Shown: piece after piece, positions 10,691 to 24,062 of the stretch | Layout: every line of letters begins with the position of its first letter | Position numbering within the stretch: position 1 is the stretch's first letter | NCBI RefSeq assembly: GCF_047511655.1 | Contig: NC_133389.1 | Coordinates: 43,310,295-43,374,294 of the forward strand | Direction of reading: 5' to 3' | From: Castor canadensis | Taxonomy: Eukaryota > Chordata > Mammalia > Rodentia > Castoridae | DNA length: 64,000 nucleotides | Position numbers and translations under genes: made by a program | The notes under the pieces: generated by a model | What the model saw: only the letters and a program-made list of their open reading frames with translations | Database searches by the model: none | Told to the model about the DNA's origin: nothing

Positions 10691-12896
10691 GAGGAATTCA
10701 TTTCAATGAGTTCTGCCCTTCTCTGTTTTAGGAGCCAATTCATTAATTTTTTTAAAGCAGGATGCAAAATTGTATTCCAACACTTCCTTTATTACAGGTA
10801 GGTTCATCAGGTGTTTACTTTTTGACATTGAACTTTATACTTTCATATAGTAAAAATTAACTTGCAAAAGGATTTTTGTAAAGAAAACCTTTCGCATAAT
10901 TGTGAGGTAGTCACAATTTGTTGAGCATCAGATTCTAACATATTTGTTAAATGTCATGTATGTCACAAAGATGAACTTGAAACAAAGAATATAATTTGCT
11001 TCTTAAAAAAAACCCTCCTCTTTTGTCTTTCTTTCGTACTGCTTTGACAAAGAATATCAGTCTGTGGTTGATGAGACCTTAATGGGTTAATTTCCCATAT
11101 TTATTCCTTGGTTTATTTATTTCTTTGACAAATGCATATTTGAATGTGTATTATGGGGATCCAAGGCTGCATTAAGATTTGTAAAGGGTTTAAACTCTAA
11201 AATTATTATTGTAATTAGATGAAATGCTAAGCAGATACAATAGTACAACATAAAAATGTTAGAAAATATCCAAAATGATTATTTCTATTTTTTAATTCCT
11301 TGAGTTTTTTGGAGTATGTTTGGGAAAGAAATGCAAACTATCCAAAAATTCACCTCAAATGCTTGTGTTTCATGTGATTGGACACCTGTTGAGTAATCTT
11401 GCACTAGCACAAGGTGTTGTGAAGGACAGGAATTAATCAGACACAGAACCTGTCTCCAAATAGCTTACAGTCTAGTAGTTTCACAAGCAGCAGGCATCTA
11501 TTAACTTGTGACAATTTGATTTCTCATTAGACAAGGGTAAAAGACTGCACTCTATTCTCAAAGACCAAGTAAGAGTATGGATCAGTTGCCAGTGGCATTT
11601 AAGAAAAAAGTTTGACCTGTCTAAGCCCATGAAAGTCATCTATATGTCAATCATAACCAGCAGAGGTGGCATGGCCCAGCACTTGGGGAGGGTGTTCCCT
11701 CAGATGAGGGAGCATAATAAGTCTAGTTGCCATGCCAAGCAGAGCAGGCTTCCTACTTATATATTAGGCAATGTCTGTTAGGACACAAGAGTATTCAGCA
11801 ACAGTGTCCTTCTTGGGTGCAGAATTAAGAACTATTAGAAATTAATTGTTCTGGGTTTGAATCATATGTCCTTTTTTTTAGATTCACAAGCTTCTTCAAA
11901 TATGTGAAGGCTGTCTTAGGGCCAGGCTTCAGATTTACCAAGTCAGCATTCCTCTGAGCATTAAGTTTTCCTTTTCTTAATATACAAATCTGGCAAAATA
12001 TTGTTTACTCTTTGACAACTCAATATAATTGAGTGGTGATGAATTTATACTCCTTGTTTATGTAAAGGTGAAAGAAGATGGTGGTCCTAAATCTACATTA
12101 AAATAAGAAAGCTTTTGGAAATACCATATTAATGAAAAGGATTACATTTAAGTAAAATTTATGTTTCACAGAACAGATGAACAGAAATACTTCTTCCATT
12201 TCTTATAAAATATTAATCTCTATGATACTTTTTTGCTATAATATGGGCACAAGAAAGCAGAGTCCTTTTTTTGGCTTGTCTTCTGCTTAGTCTGTACTAG
12301 TTAGTGAGTCTACTTGCTTTTGGTGATAGTGAAATTAAGGGAAGTTATGATATCTGGTTCAAATAAATGGATGACCTGTGCAATCTTCATAATAAAACAA
12401 ATATTATTTTCAGTGTATGTTAGCCTGAGTAATGAGAAAAGTTCCTGCTCATATCCTAAAGAATTTCAAATACATTCAAATTGTAGAGTTGGTTTATCAA
12501 GCGGTCAGAGGGTTTTCTTTTCAACTGAAATATTAACACCAAAGAAAGGAGAGAGTAGTGTGATGAATAGTAAACAGCTAGACCAGTTGTGGCAATAGAT
12601 AAAACAGTTTTCTGTTTTTTGAGCTTGACCTGCAGAAGTGTGTTTTATAGAAAGAGTCATCTTCAGATTTGTATCAATGTTAATGGACTAATTGGATCAG
12701 ACAAAGTTGAAAGCAATTTTCAGAAATCATTAGAGTGCTAGAAATTCTACTGGTTCTGTTTTGCTTTCCCACAGTGACAGTGTTATACCTTTTACCATTG
12801 TCACAACCATGCACACAAATTTCTTTATGTTTGTTCTCTGGTTGGAAATAAAAATACATTTCAATTCCTCCTTCCACTATATATACCAATTACATG

Positions 12897-12970
12897 GAAG
12901 AGAAACAAAGAAAGAAGAAAAGGAATGAAAGAAAGAAAAGGAGAGATATAAGGAGGGGAGAGAGAGAGAG
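12897..12970 (+). repeat. Purine-rich (GAAA/GA)n simple repeat
   Basis: About 75 bases of nearly pure A and G ending in five GA units. A degenerate microsatellite in DSG1 intron 1. Confidence 0.9.
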
Positions 12971-14261
12971 TATATGGAGGGAAATGGACAAGTAATGTCT
13001 TTGGCTTGCAGTGCTATAGCAGGTGTGGGCTGTTGTCTGTCCAGGATTGCCTGAACTGTGGATAATCCATTGTTGATCACTTAGAGTAACTCCTCTGCTT
13101 TATTCTTTCTGATCCAACCCACTAGTTTGAACAAGCTCTAAAACTTTTCCTTTCACATATATTGAGCAGACTACATAATATGCTGTAAACAGATAGTGGC
13201 CCCAACTCTCAAATGGCTTTGCATTTAAACATATTATCAGTTTAAATGTCTTAAGGATCTTCACAATCACTCAAACTTATATTTCTAACATGGATTTTCA
13301 TTTACTAATATTGAACAGAGAATAATATAAAACTTTTATGCACATTTCTTTTTCATATTTTTATAAAGGCAAACATTCACAGTGAGTTTAGATGAAAGAA
13401 AATTGGAATATTGGAAGTTTGCTATAACACTGGTTATCTGTAAAGAAAAATATTTTAAAGCAAGAAGGAAAAAAAAGAAAACCCAAAACAGATTAGATAG
13501 CTCCAAAAGATATTTATAAAATCATTGGTAAAATTGACAGTAAAAATAAATGATGATCTCTAAAGCTTTAGGAGTGAAATATTTTACAAAATAAGTTATG
13601 ATGTCAATATGAAAATAAAATGTTTAAGTTCATTATAGTAAAAATTTTAAAAGAAACAATCCTTATAAGCAATATGAGTAACTCATGGTGGATTCCCAGT
13701 AAAATATGACTAAACACTCCCCTGTTTCTGAAACCAACCCACAAATGAAAAGGCTGTCCAAGCGCAGAAAATAAAAAACAAATGCCCAGAAATCTCTCTC
13801 CAAAGACAGAACGTTCAATCAGGTGACGTTATTTTGATATAATGATACATTTTATTGAAGAATGACTAATGAGAAAGCGGCTGTTTAAAGAAGTTTTATG
13901 GAACATAATTACTTAGAAATAATCATATAAACCAAGAAATAAGGTATAACATAGATTCAATGAAAGTGTACAAGCATCTGAAAAACTTTAAGCAATTGGA
14001 AGTATGCAATAGGTCATTGATGAGTCAAGTTTATATGAAATTGAAAATTAAAGTGTTTGATTATTTGGCAATATACAAATATTCCTGTGGGCAAATGACA
14101 GACTATATAACACTCATTGATCCTTGCCATTATACTAGGTTATGATATCATCTGATCCTAAAAAGCCATTAAAAAGTTTATGGAATAGGAGTAATGTTTG
14201 AAGGAAAGCTTATAGCATAATTGATGGTCACTTCTAACCAAATGTTATTGGTTATGAACCT

Positions 14262-14349
14262 TCTTTTTTTCTTTCAGTGTTGGGGATTGAACCCAGGGCC
14301 TCATGCATGTTAGACAGGTGCCCTACTGTGGCACTCTATACCCAGTCCT
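14262..14349 (-). mobile_element. ID-like tRNA-derived SINE, reverse
   Basis: 'ttggggattgaacccagggcctcatgcatgttagacaggtgccctactgtgg' is the complement of the tRNA-like SINE unit. The leading T-rich run is the reversed A tail. It is more diverged than the copies at 10.1 and 45 kb. Confidence 0.8.
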
Positions 14350-15384
14350 ATGACCTTTCTTAATTAATAAGTTGAATTCAAACTAACTAGCATACTGCGA
14401 ATAAAAGATCTAACTTGTTATTATATAAACCTAACATTCCAGTTTGAAAATTAAGCAAGTAGAAACAAATATGAGCCACATCTTGCCAAACCTGGAGGGT
14501 GATTTACCTGGCACTTGTCTTTTTGGATAACATTAACCTTACTGTGAGAGAGGCTATGACTTTAAAATTTACCAAAAGTGAAATTGATGTAGCACCTTGG
14601 TGTTGCACTTATTATTTACCATCTCTAAAAAGAGAAAACTAGAAACCAGAAACACATAAGGGGGAAAATGATAAATCATTTTATTATATTGACTGTCAAA
14701 CATACAACTTTTATATCACAATCATTATTGACTTTCCAGTGGCAAGAAATTAGTATAATAATAATTTAAGCATAATTATAGCCATTCCTTCACTGACTAT
14801 GTTATTTATAAATCCCTTAAGCTGTCATTTTTTGAAATTACAAAGGTTTTAATTCAACAGCATGGGGTTTCTGATAGTAGGAGTATGGTTCTAACAACAT
14901 ATGAAACTAATGAACTTGCTCGGATTACAAGGTTAGTCACAGATTGCTAAGATTTTAATTTATATGGACCCTACTTTTATGTGGCAGTGGTTCTGCAACC
15001 AGAAATACCTAAAGAATGGAAAATGTTAAAGTTGAAAATCAGGACACACCTGCGATATTTAATTTAAAAGCCCACCTGCAAGTGAGAACTTGCATAGCAA
15101 AACTAAGAGTATATGAATTTCTCAAGTTCAATGTCTTCCCAGTATGACTTAGCAATGCCTTGGATGTCAGAGAGTGATATGATGAGTGGGCACTGAAGCA
15201 TGAATATGAAATGAGGTAAGAAAGAAACACTATTTAAAAGTCTAGTTCATAAAATCACCTTGTCATTAACATAAACTTTTAATGGGTTTAGGTTAGAAGT
15301 ACCACTAAATAACACTTTCTAGAAAGTTCTCACTTGCTTATGATGAGGATGAGTATGAAGGAGCTTTTAGTAGAGTCCACTTAC

Positions 15385-15432
15385 CAGGAAAATGAACAGC
15401 ACTGCAGCTGTGCTGAGGGAGTGCCAGTCCAT
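15385..15432 (-). CDS. DSG1: DSG1 exon 1, coding part: start codon and signal peptide
   Basis: This exon encodes the first 16 residues, MDWHSLSTAAVLFIFL, and continues in phase 0 into exon 2. Together they form a signal peptide with a hydrophobic core (AAVLFIFLVVV) that directs the protein into the secretory pathway. The start is supported by a purine at -3 and G at +4 (GCGATGG), and by 'MDW', which also opens human DSG1 as I remember it. The donor is CTG|GTAAGT. Residues 4-11 differ from the human protein while the stretch from LFIFL onward matches, as expected for a weakly constrained signal peptide. The 5'UTR lies at higher coordinates and its end is not determined. Confidence 0.93.
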
Positions 15433-15524
15433 CGCTGCTTCTGGGATCCCTTACATCCAAGACCCAGGGAGATTTGTTTGTTCTTCTCTGCTCTTTTTCT
15501 TTCTCCCACTCAGCTGGTGTCTGA

Positions 15525-15532
15525 TTAAAATA
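15525..15532 (-). promoter_or_regulatory. Possible TATA-like box upstream of DSG1 exon 1
   Basis: On the minus strand the sequence reads TATTTTAA about 93 bases upstream of the DSG1 ATG. Start sites 25-30 bases downstream would give a 5'UTR of roughly 60-70 nt. The stretch between is purine-rich (GAGAAAGAAAAAGAGCAGAG). There is no CpG island. A/T octamers are common in this AT-rich region, so this is only a positional suggestion and the true promoter may lie further right. Confidence 0.25.
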
Positions 15533-17391
15533 ATTTCTCAGTAGATGTTCTTACATGCAGGCTTTGAGTTGTTTCTGCCTTCCTCTGGGAGAAGGACTGA
15601 AGGTACGTATAACCAGTCTGGATCCCCACCCTAAAAACTTGGGCTGGTCTCACTGAAATGCTTGACAAGATCATCACTGCTCCCAGGTAAAAGCTTAGGG
15701 ACACACCCTTCTTCCAGCTGAAGAGCAACTCTCTATGAGGCTGGGACAGATTCATTCCTCTACTGAAGGTTTCTGGTGGCAGGCACTCAAAGAGACCAAA
15801 AGTATGGAGGACGATGCAGTTGATAGGGGCTTCTCATCCTAGGCTTTATTTACAAGTCAGTTAGCTTCTCTGCATATTAAAAAGGCAAGTATAGTTTGGG
15901 TGCTCATAATATTCAGAGGATCATCCAGCTTTTGTTCAGAGCCAAACCCTGAGGTCACAGTAGAAAATTACAAGCTTTCCATTTTAGTAGATGTTAGGAA
16001 AGATTCAGTTATATTCTCAGTTGTTAAGCGATGGAAAATTTACTAATGTTGAGAGTGAGGATTATTTTTTGAAAATACAAGCAAAACTATGGTACTTACA
16101 ATTATTAGGTTCTCTATATAAGCCACAATTCCCTTTAAGTGACCAGCCTAAATTTGGGGAAGCCTACATTGTCTCTCTATATGAATATTTTTTTCTTCCC
16201 AATTATTTTTCTCCCTATAAGATTCTGTTCTTTCCAAATGCCATAAAACAAACTTCAAAATATCCCTATGATAGATTCAAAATAAACAAAAAAACCCACC
16301 AATTAAAATCCAGTTGGTAATTTTTCAGATGAAGTTTAGTGCCTGAATTACTAATAGGAATATAGAAAGCTGCTCTTCAAGTGAGGTGGGTGAAAAGTCA
16401 TGATGATTCCCAAGCACAGAGCCAAGAATCTGTACAGTAAGCCAATTAGAACACAGGGAAATGGCTGCCCACACACGCAAAGGGAAGGCTGCGTGCAGCC
16501 CTGGTGTTCCTGACATAAACGGCGTCTTACAAAAGGCAGTGTTTGAACACATTGTCTTGGCAACGTCTAGTATAAAACTGTGAGTGAAAAGAAGCCTATA
16601 GGTGCTGGATGACTCCAGAGTTTGAATTGGAAGTCTGGAATAAGAAACCTATATGATAAGATGCTGATTACAGCCAAAAGGATACTAAAAATGTCCCAGA
16701 AAGGAAGAATATCTCTGAAGGTCAGTCTACTGAATGCTGTCATTTTGCTACAGTTGTATGGCAGATGTTACTCAATGGTTGTTCAAAATATTATGCAATT
16801 CATTATAGAGCATAGAAGGAAAGAAAAAGGCTGCCTATATTTGTTTGCAGTGAATAAAAATGCTTATATAGGAATTGATTTATATGAATAAATAAAATAA
16901 AAGGAAATGGGCAGGCCAAATTTCTCACTGGTCAAGTAAAATAGAATGTTGCCCTATGACTTAGTCTGAGCAATATATTAGTAGGTGGATTGTCTAACCA
17001 TGAATGACAGAAGACTCACTGGACACCAGAGATGAAAGGACCTACTCTTGTAGACTTCCAGTGACAAGTGAATGCTTTATCCACCTTGGATTCTGGTTAT
17101 GATGCCAGGGTGTGCACGAATCTTCTTCACCCATGCAATTACCCTTCCTTGAGCCCAACCCTGGTTCCACCTCTTATTCAGTACCCTGCTCCAACAATCC
17201 CAAACAACTACACAATTTGTAGGGCAGCAAATTCTCCACCAGCTTTCTGGAGAGGAGGTGTGGCAGAGCAGTGACAGTCTTGACAGGCACATGAGAGCTA
17301 ACGATGTTAAGCACGGTGTGAGAGGGAAAGTGTGAGTCACTATTCTTCCTTTGCCTCTTTTCCTTTCTTGCTCACTTTAATGTCCTTAGAA

Positions 17392-17602
17392 CAGTGCTGT
17401 CCAATAGAACTTGTTGTAATACAGAAACGTTCTCTATCTGTGCTGTCCTAAATGGGAGTCACTTGCCATATGTGAACATTGAGCATTTGAAAAGTGACTA
17501 TTATGACTGAATTTTTAACTTTAAATAAGTTAATATAAATCCAAATGACCATGTGACCAGTGACTACCTTTTCAGACAGTTTAGAATGGATAGAACATCA
17601 TT
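17392..17602 (+). mobile_element. hAT-Charlie-type non-autonomous DNA transposon, old
   Basis: It starts with 'cagtgctgtccaatagaac', then 'tctatctgtgctgtcc', 'cacttgccatatgtgaacattgagcatttgaaaagtg' and 'gactgaatttttaac'. This matches a familiar mammalian MER-type hAT element, MER58-like from memory. The right end is degraded. It carries no transposase. Confidence 0.7.
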
Positions 17603-19984
17603 GCTTTGTTATCTGCTTTTCTTATTTCAAGCCTTAACTCTTGATCTCTAAAAACTCAACTGCCTTTAATTAAATCAACCCTATTTATCTTCTTAACTGG
17701 GGGAGCTCTAACTTTGTTCCAATTTCCAATCAGCACTTTTTAATTCCCTTTCCTTTATGTAAACCTATGATCTCAGTTGGGCCCAATCCCTTTTCCTGAT
17801 TCTTGACCATCCTCTTTCTTAATGCTAATAAGTTAAGATACTTTGAAACATGGGCAACGCAAACCCTTCTGGTGCCAACATTCACATGTTGTCCTTTCTT
17901 TCTTGCACTTATCTGTAACCTCACCCCACACTGCGGCATAGCTGTGCTATGCAAGCTGCCTCTTCTGTCTGGAGTCAGCACTCATACTGTGATTCGGCTC
18001 CCAACCTTGGTTGGTCTGTGTACCTCCCCATGCATACCAATAGTTTCTCATTTTGCACAAACCTTCTGACATTTGGTGATTTTTCTACTGAAATTTCCCT
18101 AGTGAGTTCACAAAGTTTCCCTTGGGGATCCAAATTCTGGGAAGAATTTCCTCTTTTTGAAAAGGCACTACGAACTCTGGAAAGCCATCCAAGTGTCTGC
18201 ATTTCTAATTTCTTCACAGCTTGGGATGTGGTAACACTTTCTTGAGAGACAAAACGTCTTTGACTAAAGGTGATAGATTTTTACTAGAGTTTCTTAGGTT
18301 TTAATAAAGTAACTGACTGTGTATCCAAAATTTCCGCAGTCCCCTTAGCATGGACTTATATTTCAGACAAACCTTTGGAATATGCTTTTATGTCATATGT
18401 GAACCTCTGGTTTCATATATGTCAAAATTACCTCAATCACTCCTACAAATTGTCTTAAAACTAGATGAAAGACAAAAATAAATCTTAAAAATGGAGAAGA
18501 AATCAAGGCAAATAAATAAATAAATCTTTGCTTTTACCTCTATATTAGTGTTCCTATGAGATACATTGTTTACATTGTTTAAAATTAGTTTATATCGAAA
18601 TGAGTCAATGTCACACACAAAAACACCTGGAAGATAGGGGTTGCTGTTTTAGATGAGAGACTTCTTTTCACATGTAAATGACCCTAGGCAATTTTTAATC
18701 TTTAATTGGATCCTTGGTTTGAAAGACACAGCTATAAAGGTAATTTGGGGGATAGTCGAGGAAATTTGAATAGAAACCATTAGAGAATTATTACAAAGTT
18801 TATTAGTGTGCATAGCATTGTGCCTTTATTTTATAGATATGTGCTTAATTATGCAGGGATGAAATCTCATGACGGCAGACGTTTTCTATAAGGAAGTTTA
18901 GCAACAAAATGGATGAAGTAAATATGATAAAATGTGAATAAGTATTAAATTTAAAGGTAGTACATGGTGTTCTATTTTTTCTGTTCATCTGAAAATTGTC
19001 ATAATAAAATAAAAATGATAGACTCAAGTGGGGGCTTGGAAAATGATGGCTGTGGTCCAAATCTGGCTCATTGCCATTTTGTTTGATATTGGAACACAGA
19101 CATACTCATTTGCTTATATATTGTCTGTGGCTAATTTCATGTTACAAAAGGCAGAACTGGGTAGTTTTGAGACTGTGTGGCTTGCAAAGATGAAAACCTT
19201 GCTAATTTGGCCTTATACAAAGTTTCCTTCTTCCTGGACTAGATGAATAGAATATAGATTGTAGTACAAAATAGGACTTATTGGTAAATTTGCTGATTTT
19301 AGGAGAATCCACAAAATCGATCTGCAAGGTGTGAACATAAATCACGATGACTGTGAGAAACCACTAAAGAAACTGATCACTGAGGAAAAGATAAATCATG
19401 CTAATCAAATTATATTTTTAGTTTTATATTTTCAGAAAGACTTTGTTTAATGACAAGAATAATTCATAGCCTAATGCTTCTTCCTTTCTTTTAAAACAGC
19501 CAAGAAAACCTCAATTTTATTTTTTTCTAGAAAACTCTAAAATGAGAGTTCAATAGCTTCACATATTAATATGTTTTATACAGAAAAAAGTGTTTATGAG
19601 AAGAGGAAAATCTCATGATTTTTGAGAACCTTGGACTCTATCTTAGTACATATTTTATGATAAAATAAGATTGTAAAAGAGAGTAAATATTAGCATTTGT
19701 GCTTTAAAATTTTTTAAAAGTGGCAATTCTAATTAAGGATCCACTCATTGCATGTTTATTACTATGCTGGGAACCATGGAATACTAAAGATAACTTATAA
19801 ACGCTGGCTGTAAGGAGGTTCCATATGAGTAGCAAATTAGTGAAACAGAAGCATCATTACTCTTTTCTGGAAGCCTGTGCTATATCACACACCTATGTGT
19901 ATTAGTTATTGCACCAGTGTAATATTTTAATTTCATGTGTGAGTTCAGTTCATCTTCTTAAATTATCATCAGTTCAGTTCTGAG

Positions 19985-20095
19985 TTTTCCTTTGGCTTAC
20001 TGTGTGCTTTGCACTATGCAAGGTACAGGGGTTCCAAAGATAGATATAGTATGGTCCTTGCCCTAAGTGGCTCCAGGCAGGCTGGAAAGAGAAAA
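19985..20095 (+). repeat. Ancient mammalian interspersed repeat fragment
   Basis: 'gtgtgctttgcactatgcaaggtacaggggttccaaagatagatatagtatggtccttgccct' follows a pattern common in mammals (tgtgccaggcactgtgctaggtgctgggg...gtccctgccct). I do not assign the family. Confidence 0.5.
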
Positions 20096-21349
20096 ACAAC
20101 AGACTTTTTTCCAATTTGATAAATGAAAGCATGCATAAGATGCTTTGGGAGCCCTTAGTTCAGTTTTGTTGGAGGTGACAACTGAAAAATCTCATACTGT
20201 TAAAGACTACACATTAATGACAGAACAGAATTGATCGACAAAATGCTGGACTTCTTCCTTTCCTAGTAGTTTACCTAAGTCCTCCATTTTATATTTAAAA
20301 ATTTGTATCTTTATTTGTCTCAGCTTTGCCTTTTTGTCTTTATTTCTACCAGTGTGAATCCTTTCTAAGCCTTCATTGCCTCGCATTGCTGTGTCATACT
20401 TCCAATTTTGCCTTTTACAATGAAACAGTTCATTTAAAACCCATTATGTATTCACTTTCCAGAATGATGTTTCTGCAACATTGCTTTCCTTATGTTATAT
20501 CTCTTCTTAAGAAAGTGCCAAAACTCCACATTTCTTCCCAGATTAAAATGCCTTTGTATTGCAATCACTGGCAACAAATTTATATCTCCAGGTTATTTAG
20601 TGGATCTGTTGAAAAGAAAGACATCACTTTCCACAGCCTTAAGATTGTCTACCATTGTCTTCCATGTTTGAAGACCAAGTCTTTGATGGTGATGATGTCA
20701 TGTATTTTAAGGGAAACTTAGTGACCGGTGTTTGTCTAGAATAGTTTCCATTTAGTGGTATGTGTATAGTCCATGAGCAGGTACAGTTTATTTCATTAAT
20801 TTCAGAAACTATTGCTTACTGTGATCTTTAAAATGCAATTCTACCAGTATTTCCTGAAATTTCATTGGGTCTGCACTGGTGGATGGGAGATAAAATAGAT
20901 AATAGACGTTCTCATCTTTCAGAAAGAGATAATTTTGACTGGATCTTGAAATGGCAATGAAGCTTGTCTCTGTTACAAGACAAAATAACATATGTGCTGT
21001 AGGAAAGGTTGTAGTGTTTTGTGAGCCCCTGTAAAAGGGAAATGATTTCCATATTAATAGAACTGGAGAACTCTTCATGAAAGGCAGATTTTAAAAATTT
21101 CAATATGAACATATTCATAACAAATGGAGATACAGATGGAAAAGAAGGCAGAAAGAACTATGTACTTATCATGGTAAAAAGAAGTCGTATTACCCCTGAA
21201 TATAGTATTTGTGAAAGGTAGCAGGTCTGATGAGTTAAGAGAAATAGAATAGGGACAGAACATGGGAGGAATTCCAATGGCTTGCAAAGGAGTTTGGATG
21301 ATACTGTGGTAGTCAGAGAAATACTTTCAGCTTTTGACAGATTTTCTTC

Positions 21350-21560
21350 TGTTAAAGTTGTGCTTTAGAAAAGTTTGTTCTGGAAGTTTTGTGATGAATG
21401 GATAGGCAAGAGACAATAGAGAGAGGAAGATACGTTTGGAAGCAATCTAATAATGGTGGCAGTGAACCTGAAATAATGCCACCTTGGTAGGAAGGGAAAG
21501 GACAGCAGAAGTGTGACGGGACAGTATATGTAGTATGAGATGGCAGATTCAGAGGAAGTG
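21350..21560 (+). repeat. Probable ancient repeat fragment
   Basis: 'agaggaagatacgtttggaagcaatctaataatggtggcagtgaacc' resembles the inner part of the ancient repeat family seen at 39.35-39.96 kb. Weak support. Confidence 0.3.
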
Positions 21561-21789
21561 GAGGAATAGGGAAATTAGAGAGTGGTAAAACATTTCATTT
21601 CTTTTAAAATTAGATACAAAGAGAAGGTATTGGTTCTCTGGACAAAGAAAATGAACTCTGGGGATAGGGGTGGAAATTAAAAAAAAAAGTTTGACAGAGG
21701 TTTTTATAGAAGTATTAACATTTAGTCTGCGTTTTTTTTCTTTTCTCCTTAATAAACTCAAGCCTTCATCCAGATTTTAATTTGTCACA

Positions 21790-21830
21790 TTCTCTCTCTC
21801 TCTCTTTCCCTCTCTTCCTCTCTCTCTCTG
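21790..21830 (+). repeat. (TC)n microsatellite
   Basis: Interrupted TC dinucleotide run, about 40 bases. Confidence 0.95.
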
Positions 21831-23039
21831 CACACATTTTTTGTTTTGCTAAATAATTTGAAAGCAAATTGAAGATATGTCATTTTATTTTTCAAGTACT
21901 ACAGTATATATATTCTAATGACATAGATTTCTGCTATATAATCATAGCTTAAGTGTCTTTGACAAAAATATAAAAAAATGGTGATGGTAATGAGCTTTGA
22001 AACACTGACTGAAAAGAATACATGAATTCATAGTATTCCTTAAATGGAAACTCTTCTGTAGAGAAGATTGCTAGCTAAGAAATATAGGGGACAAATAGCA
22101 TTAGAAAATTTTAATGTCATATCCAATAGTATAACTGACTTAGGCAAATATCATCAATGGGTGTCAATGCTATTGAATGAAAGTCTTTTTTGGAAATGAG
22201 GAGCTCCAGATTTGACTATCATATTGTCCTCTCAATTGATAAAACTTACCATTGTACATAATGGGACAAACTGACATATGCACCTCCTTTAATGATGAAT
22301 TGAAAGCCTGTAAGTGCCACACATGCAGTATTGTTGCTCAAAATATTTAACCTGAATCTCCAAATGAGAAAGCAATTAGCAAAATTGCAGTTTTGTAATA
22401 GTCTATTGAAAAATGATCTGGGTCTTTCAAAACTGTCAATGTTGTGACATACAAAGTATAGTAGAGGGTTGTAGGCGTTTAAAGGAAACTAATGTCACAC
22501 CAAAACTAATTACAATATGCTATTCTCATTTGGATCTCAGAACATTCAATACTAATAGAGAATAGTAGTCAAGGACATTCTATAGAATAGTTAAATTTTT
22601 ATTTTAAGCATTTTACACTCTAGAAAATATCATTTTTTGGTGTTCATTTCTTTAAAAAATTTTAGCACCATTTTGTTTTGTGTACAAAATAAAGTCCAGA
22701 AGTAACATTGTAATTTATTTATAAAATAAAATGTAATTGAGGCAAAATTTTTAAATAGATAATTAGATATGTAAATTGCAATTCATGGTAATGATATAAT
22801 TATCATGAGTATTTCTACATTAAGTAAAATAGTGTAACATGCTCAAAGAAAAATGCAGAGGATATAAATAAGAAAAAAGATTTTAATTTATAGCTTTGGT
22901 CACAATGAGATTATAGAAATATGATCCTGAAAACAAATTAAACAAAAGACAGCAAAAATAAAAAGCAACACAACAACAAACCAAATGGAATAATCATAAT
23001 CACTAATAGTATAATTGCTGAAGATTGAAATAATATATT

Positions 23040-24062
23040 GACATATGAATTCAGGGAGTATATTAAAAGAATATTATGACCAATGGGAATTCACTCAAAA
23101 TGCAAAATAGTTAATGTTAGAAAAATCTATTATAGTAATTAACATCATAATAACCCAAACTAAAAAGTAAATTGCATAGGTATTTCAGAAAGCTTAATAT
23201 AATTTACCATCTTTTACTATTGTTGGTTTTGTTTATGTCAGTGCTGGGCAAGGGACTTGCATATGCTTGGCAAATGCTCCACCACTTGGCTACATTCCAA
23301 ACTCCATCATCTGTTTTTAAATGAAAGAATTGATCTACAAATAAATAGAATGATTACTAACTTAAAAAATTGGTATTATACAAAAACTATAGCATGCCTA
23401 ACATAAAAATGGTAAACACATTCTTATTCAAGTGAGGAAAAAAAATCCCACTATTATTCATATTTTATTAAATTAATAGCCACATAAAAATGTGAGAAAG
23501 TCAAAATTATATTTATTTACAAACCATGAAATTTTTAAGTGGGAATTCTAAGAGAATCAAAATTATCATTGCAAACAACATCAAATTTATGAAGGTGGCT
23601 GAATATCCAATAAACAAAATTCAGTAATCTAAGTGATTATCAGGGAATAAATGAAAGAAATATAACCCACTCAGAGTAGCAACCATGAATGTAAACTACC
23701 TTGTAATGAAGCTGAGAAGAAATGTGTAGAGCCTGCTGATTAAAAACTATATGCAAGGATGTTCACTGCATTATTGTTGTATTAGTGAAAAATTGGTGAC
23801 AACCCAAATGCCTATCAGAGCCAAATTAGATAAGTAAATTAGAAGTATGTTTAAATAGTAGAATTTTAAAAAGTGAGACATCTCTACATAATGACATGGA
23901 AAGAAGTCTAAGTTGAGGTAAGTGTGGATAGCAAGATAAATGTGCACAGCATGAATATTTTGTGTGAATAGAAACTTTCTGGAATTACTTGCATAAATCT
24001 GTTTATGGGTCAAGGAATTGTATATTTAATTTTGTATCTTTTGGGTCTGTTTCCATAGCTTA
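23040..24062 (+). repeat. Ancient L1 fragments, interrupted by a SINE
   Basis: The left part follows L1 ORF2 words ('gtatattaaaagaatattatgaccaatgggaattcactc'). The right part contains 'gatgttcactgcattattgttgtattagtgaaaaattggtgacaacccaaatgcc', a classic L1M ORF2 segment. A reverse SINE interrupts it at 23219-23306. Heavy mutation leaves no useful reading frame. Confidence 0.7.
23219..23306 (-). mobile_element. Diverged ID-like SINE, reverse, inside an old L1
   Basis: 'cagtgctgggcaagggacttgcatatgcttggcaaatgctccaccacttggctac' is a degraded complement of the tRNA-like SINE. It is younger than the L1 it interrupts. Confidence 0.55.

Larger units (their letters stand above)
5555..15384 (-). other. 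DSG1: DSG1 intron 1
   Basis: A 9.8-kb first intron. It holds MIR fragments, a 5'-truncated L1 (7901-9077), ID-like SINEs and an ancient repeat. The stretches 5.6-7.0, 7.2-7.9, 10.7-12.9 and 13.0-14.26 kb show no gene and no repeat I can name with confidence, apart from a purine-rich tract near 12.9 kb. A long first intron is usual for cadherins and may hold regulatory sites, but no specific one can be called by eye. Confidence 0.85.
1..15500 (-). other. DSG1: DSG1 (desmoglein-1) gene, 5' portion, exons 1-5 with introns
   Basis: Desmoglein-1 is a calcium-dependent desmosomal cadherin of the plasma membrane of stratified epithelia. It binds cells together through its extracellular repeats and connects to keratin through plakoglobin and plakophilins. 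Five minus-strand exons translate in register and match the remembered mammalian DSG1 N-terminus almost residue for residue. Exon lengths are 48, 36, 132, 156 and 145 nt; introns 1 to 4 are in phase 0 and intron 5 is in phase 1. Intron 1 is about 9.8 kb, intron 2 589 nt, intron 3 875 nt and intron 4 about 2.05 kb; intron 5 runs off the left edge. DSG3 and DSG4 are less likely because exon 4 carries the DSG1-type '[10 protein letters not shown]' and exon 1 begins 'MDW'. No frameshift or stop breaks the visible exons, so the gene looks functional. The right boundary (transcription start) is approximate. Confidence 0.95.
15533..23039. other. Region upstream of DSG1, no gene recognised
   Basis: About 7.5 kb upstream of DSG1 exon 1. 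I see a hAT-type element at 17.4 kb, ancient repeat fragments near 20 and 21.4 kb and a TC microsatellite at 21.79 kb. Open frames up to 131 codons (20326-20721) match nothing I know. The first few kilobases should include the DSG1 promoter and proximal regulatory sites, but none can be defined by eye. Confidence 0.7.

Noticed and set aside
20326..20721. 131-codon open frame
   Set aside because: No recognisable motif or splice sites, composition typical of chance frames in AT-rich DNA.
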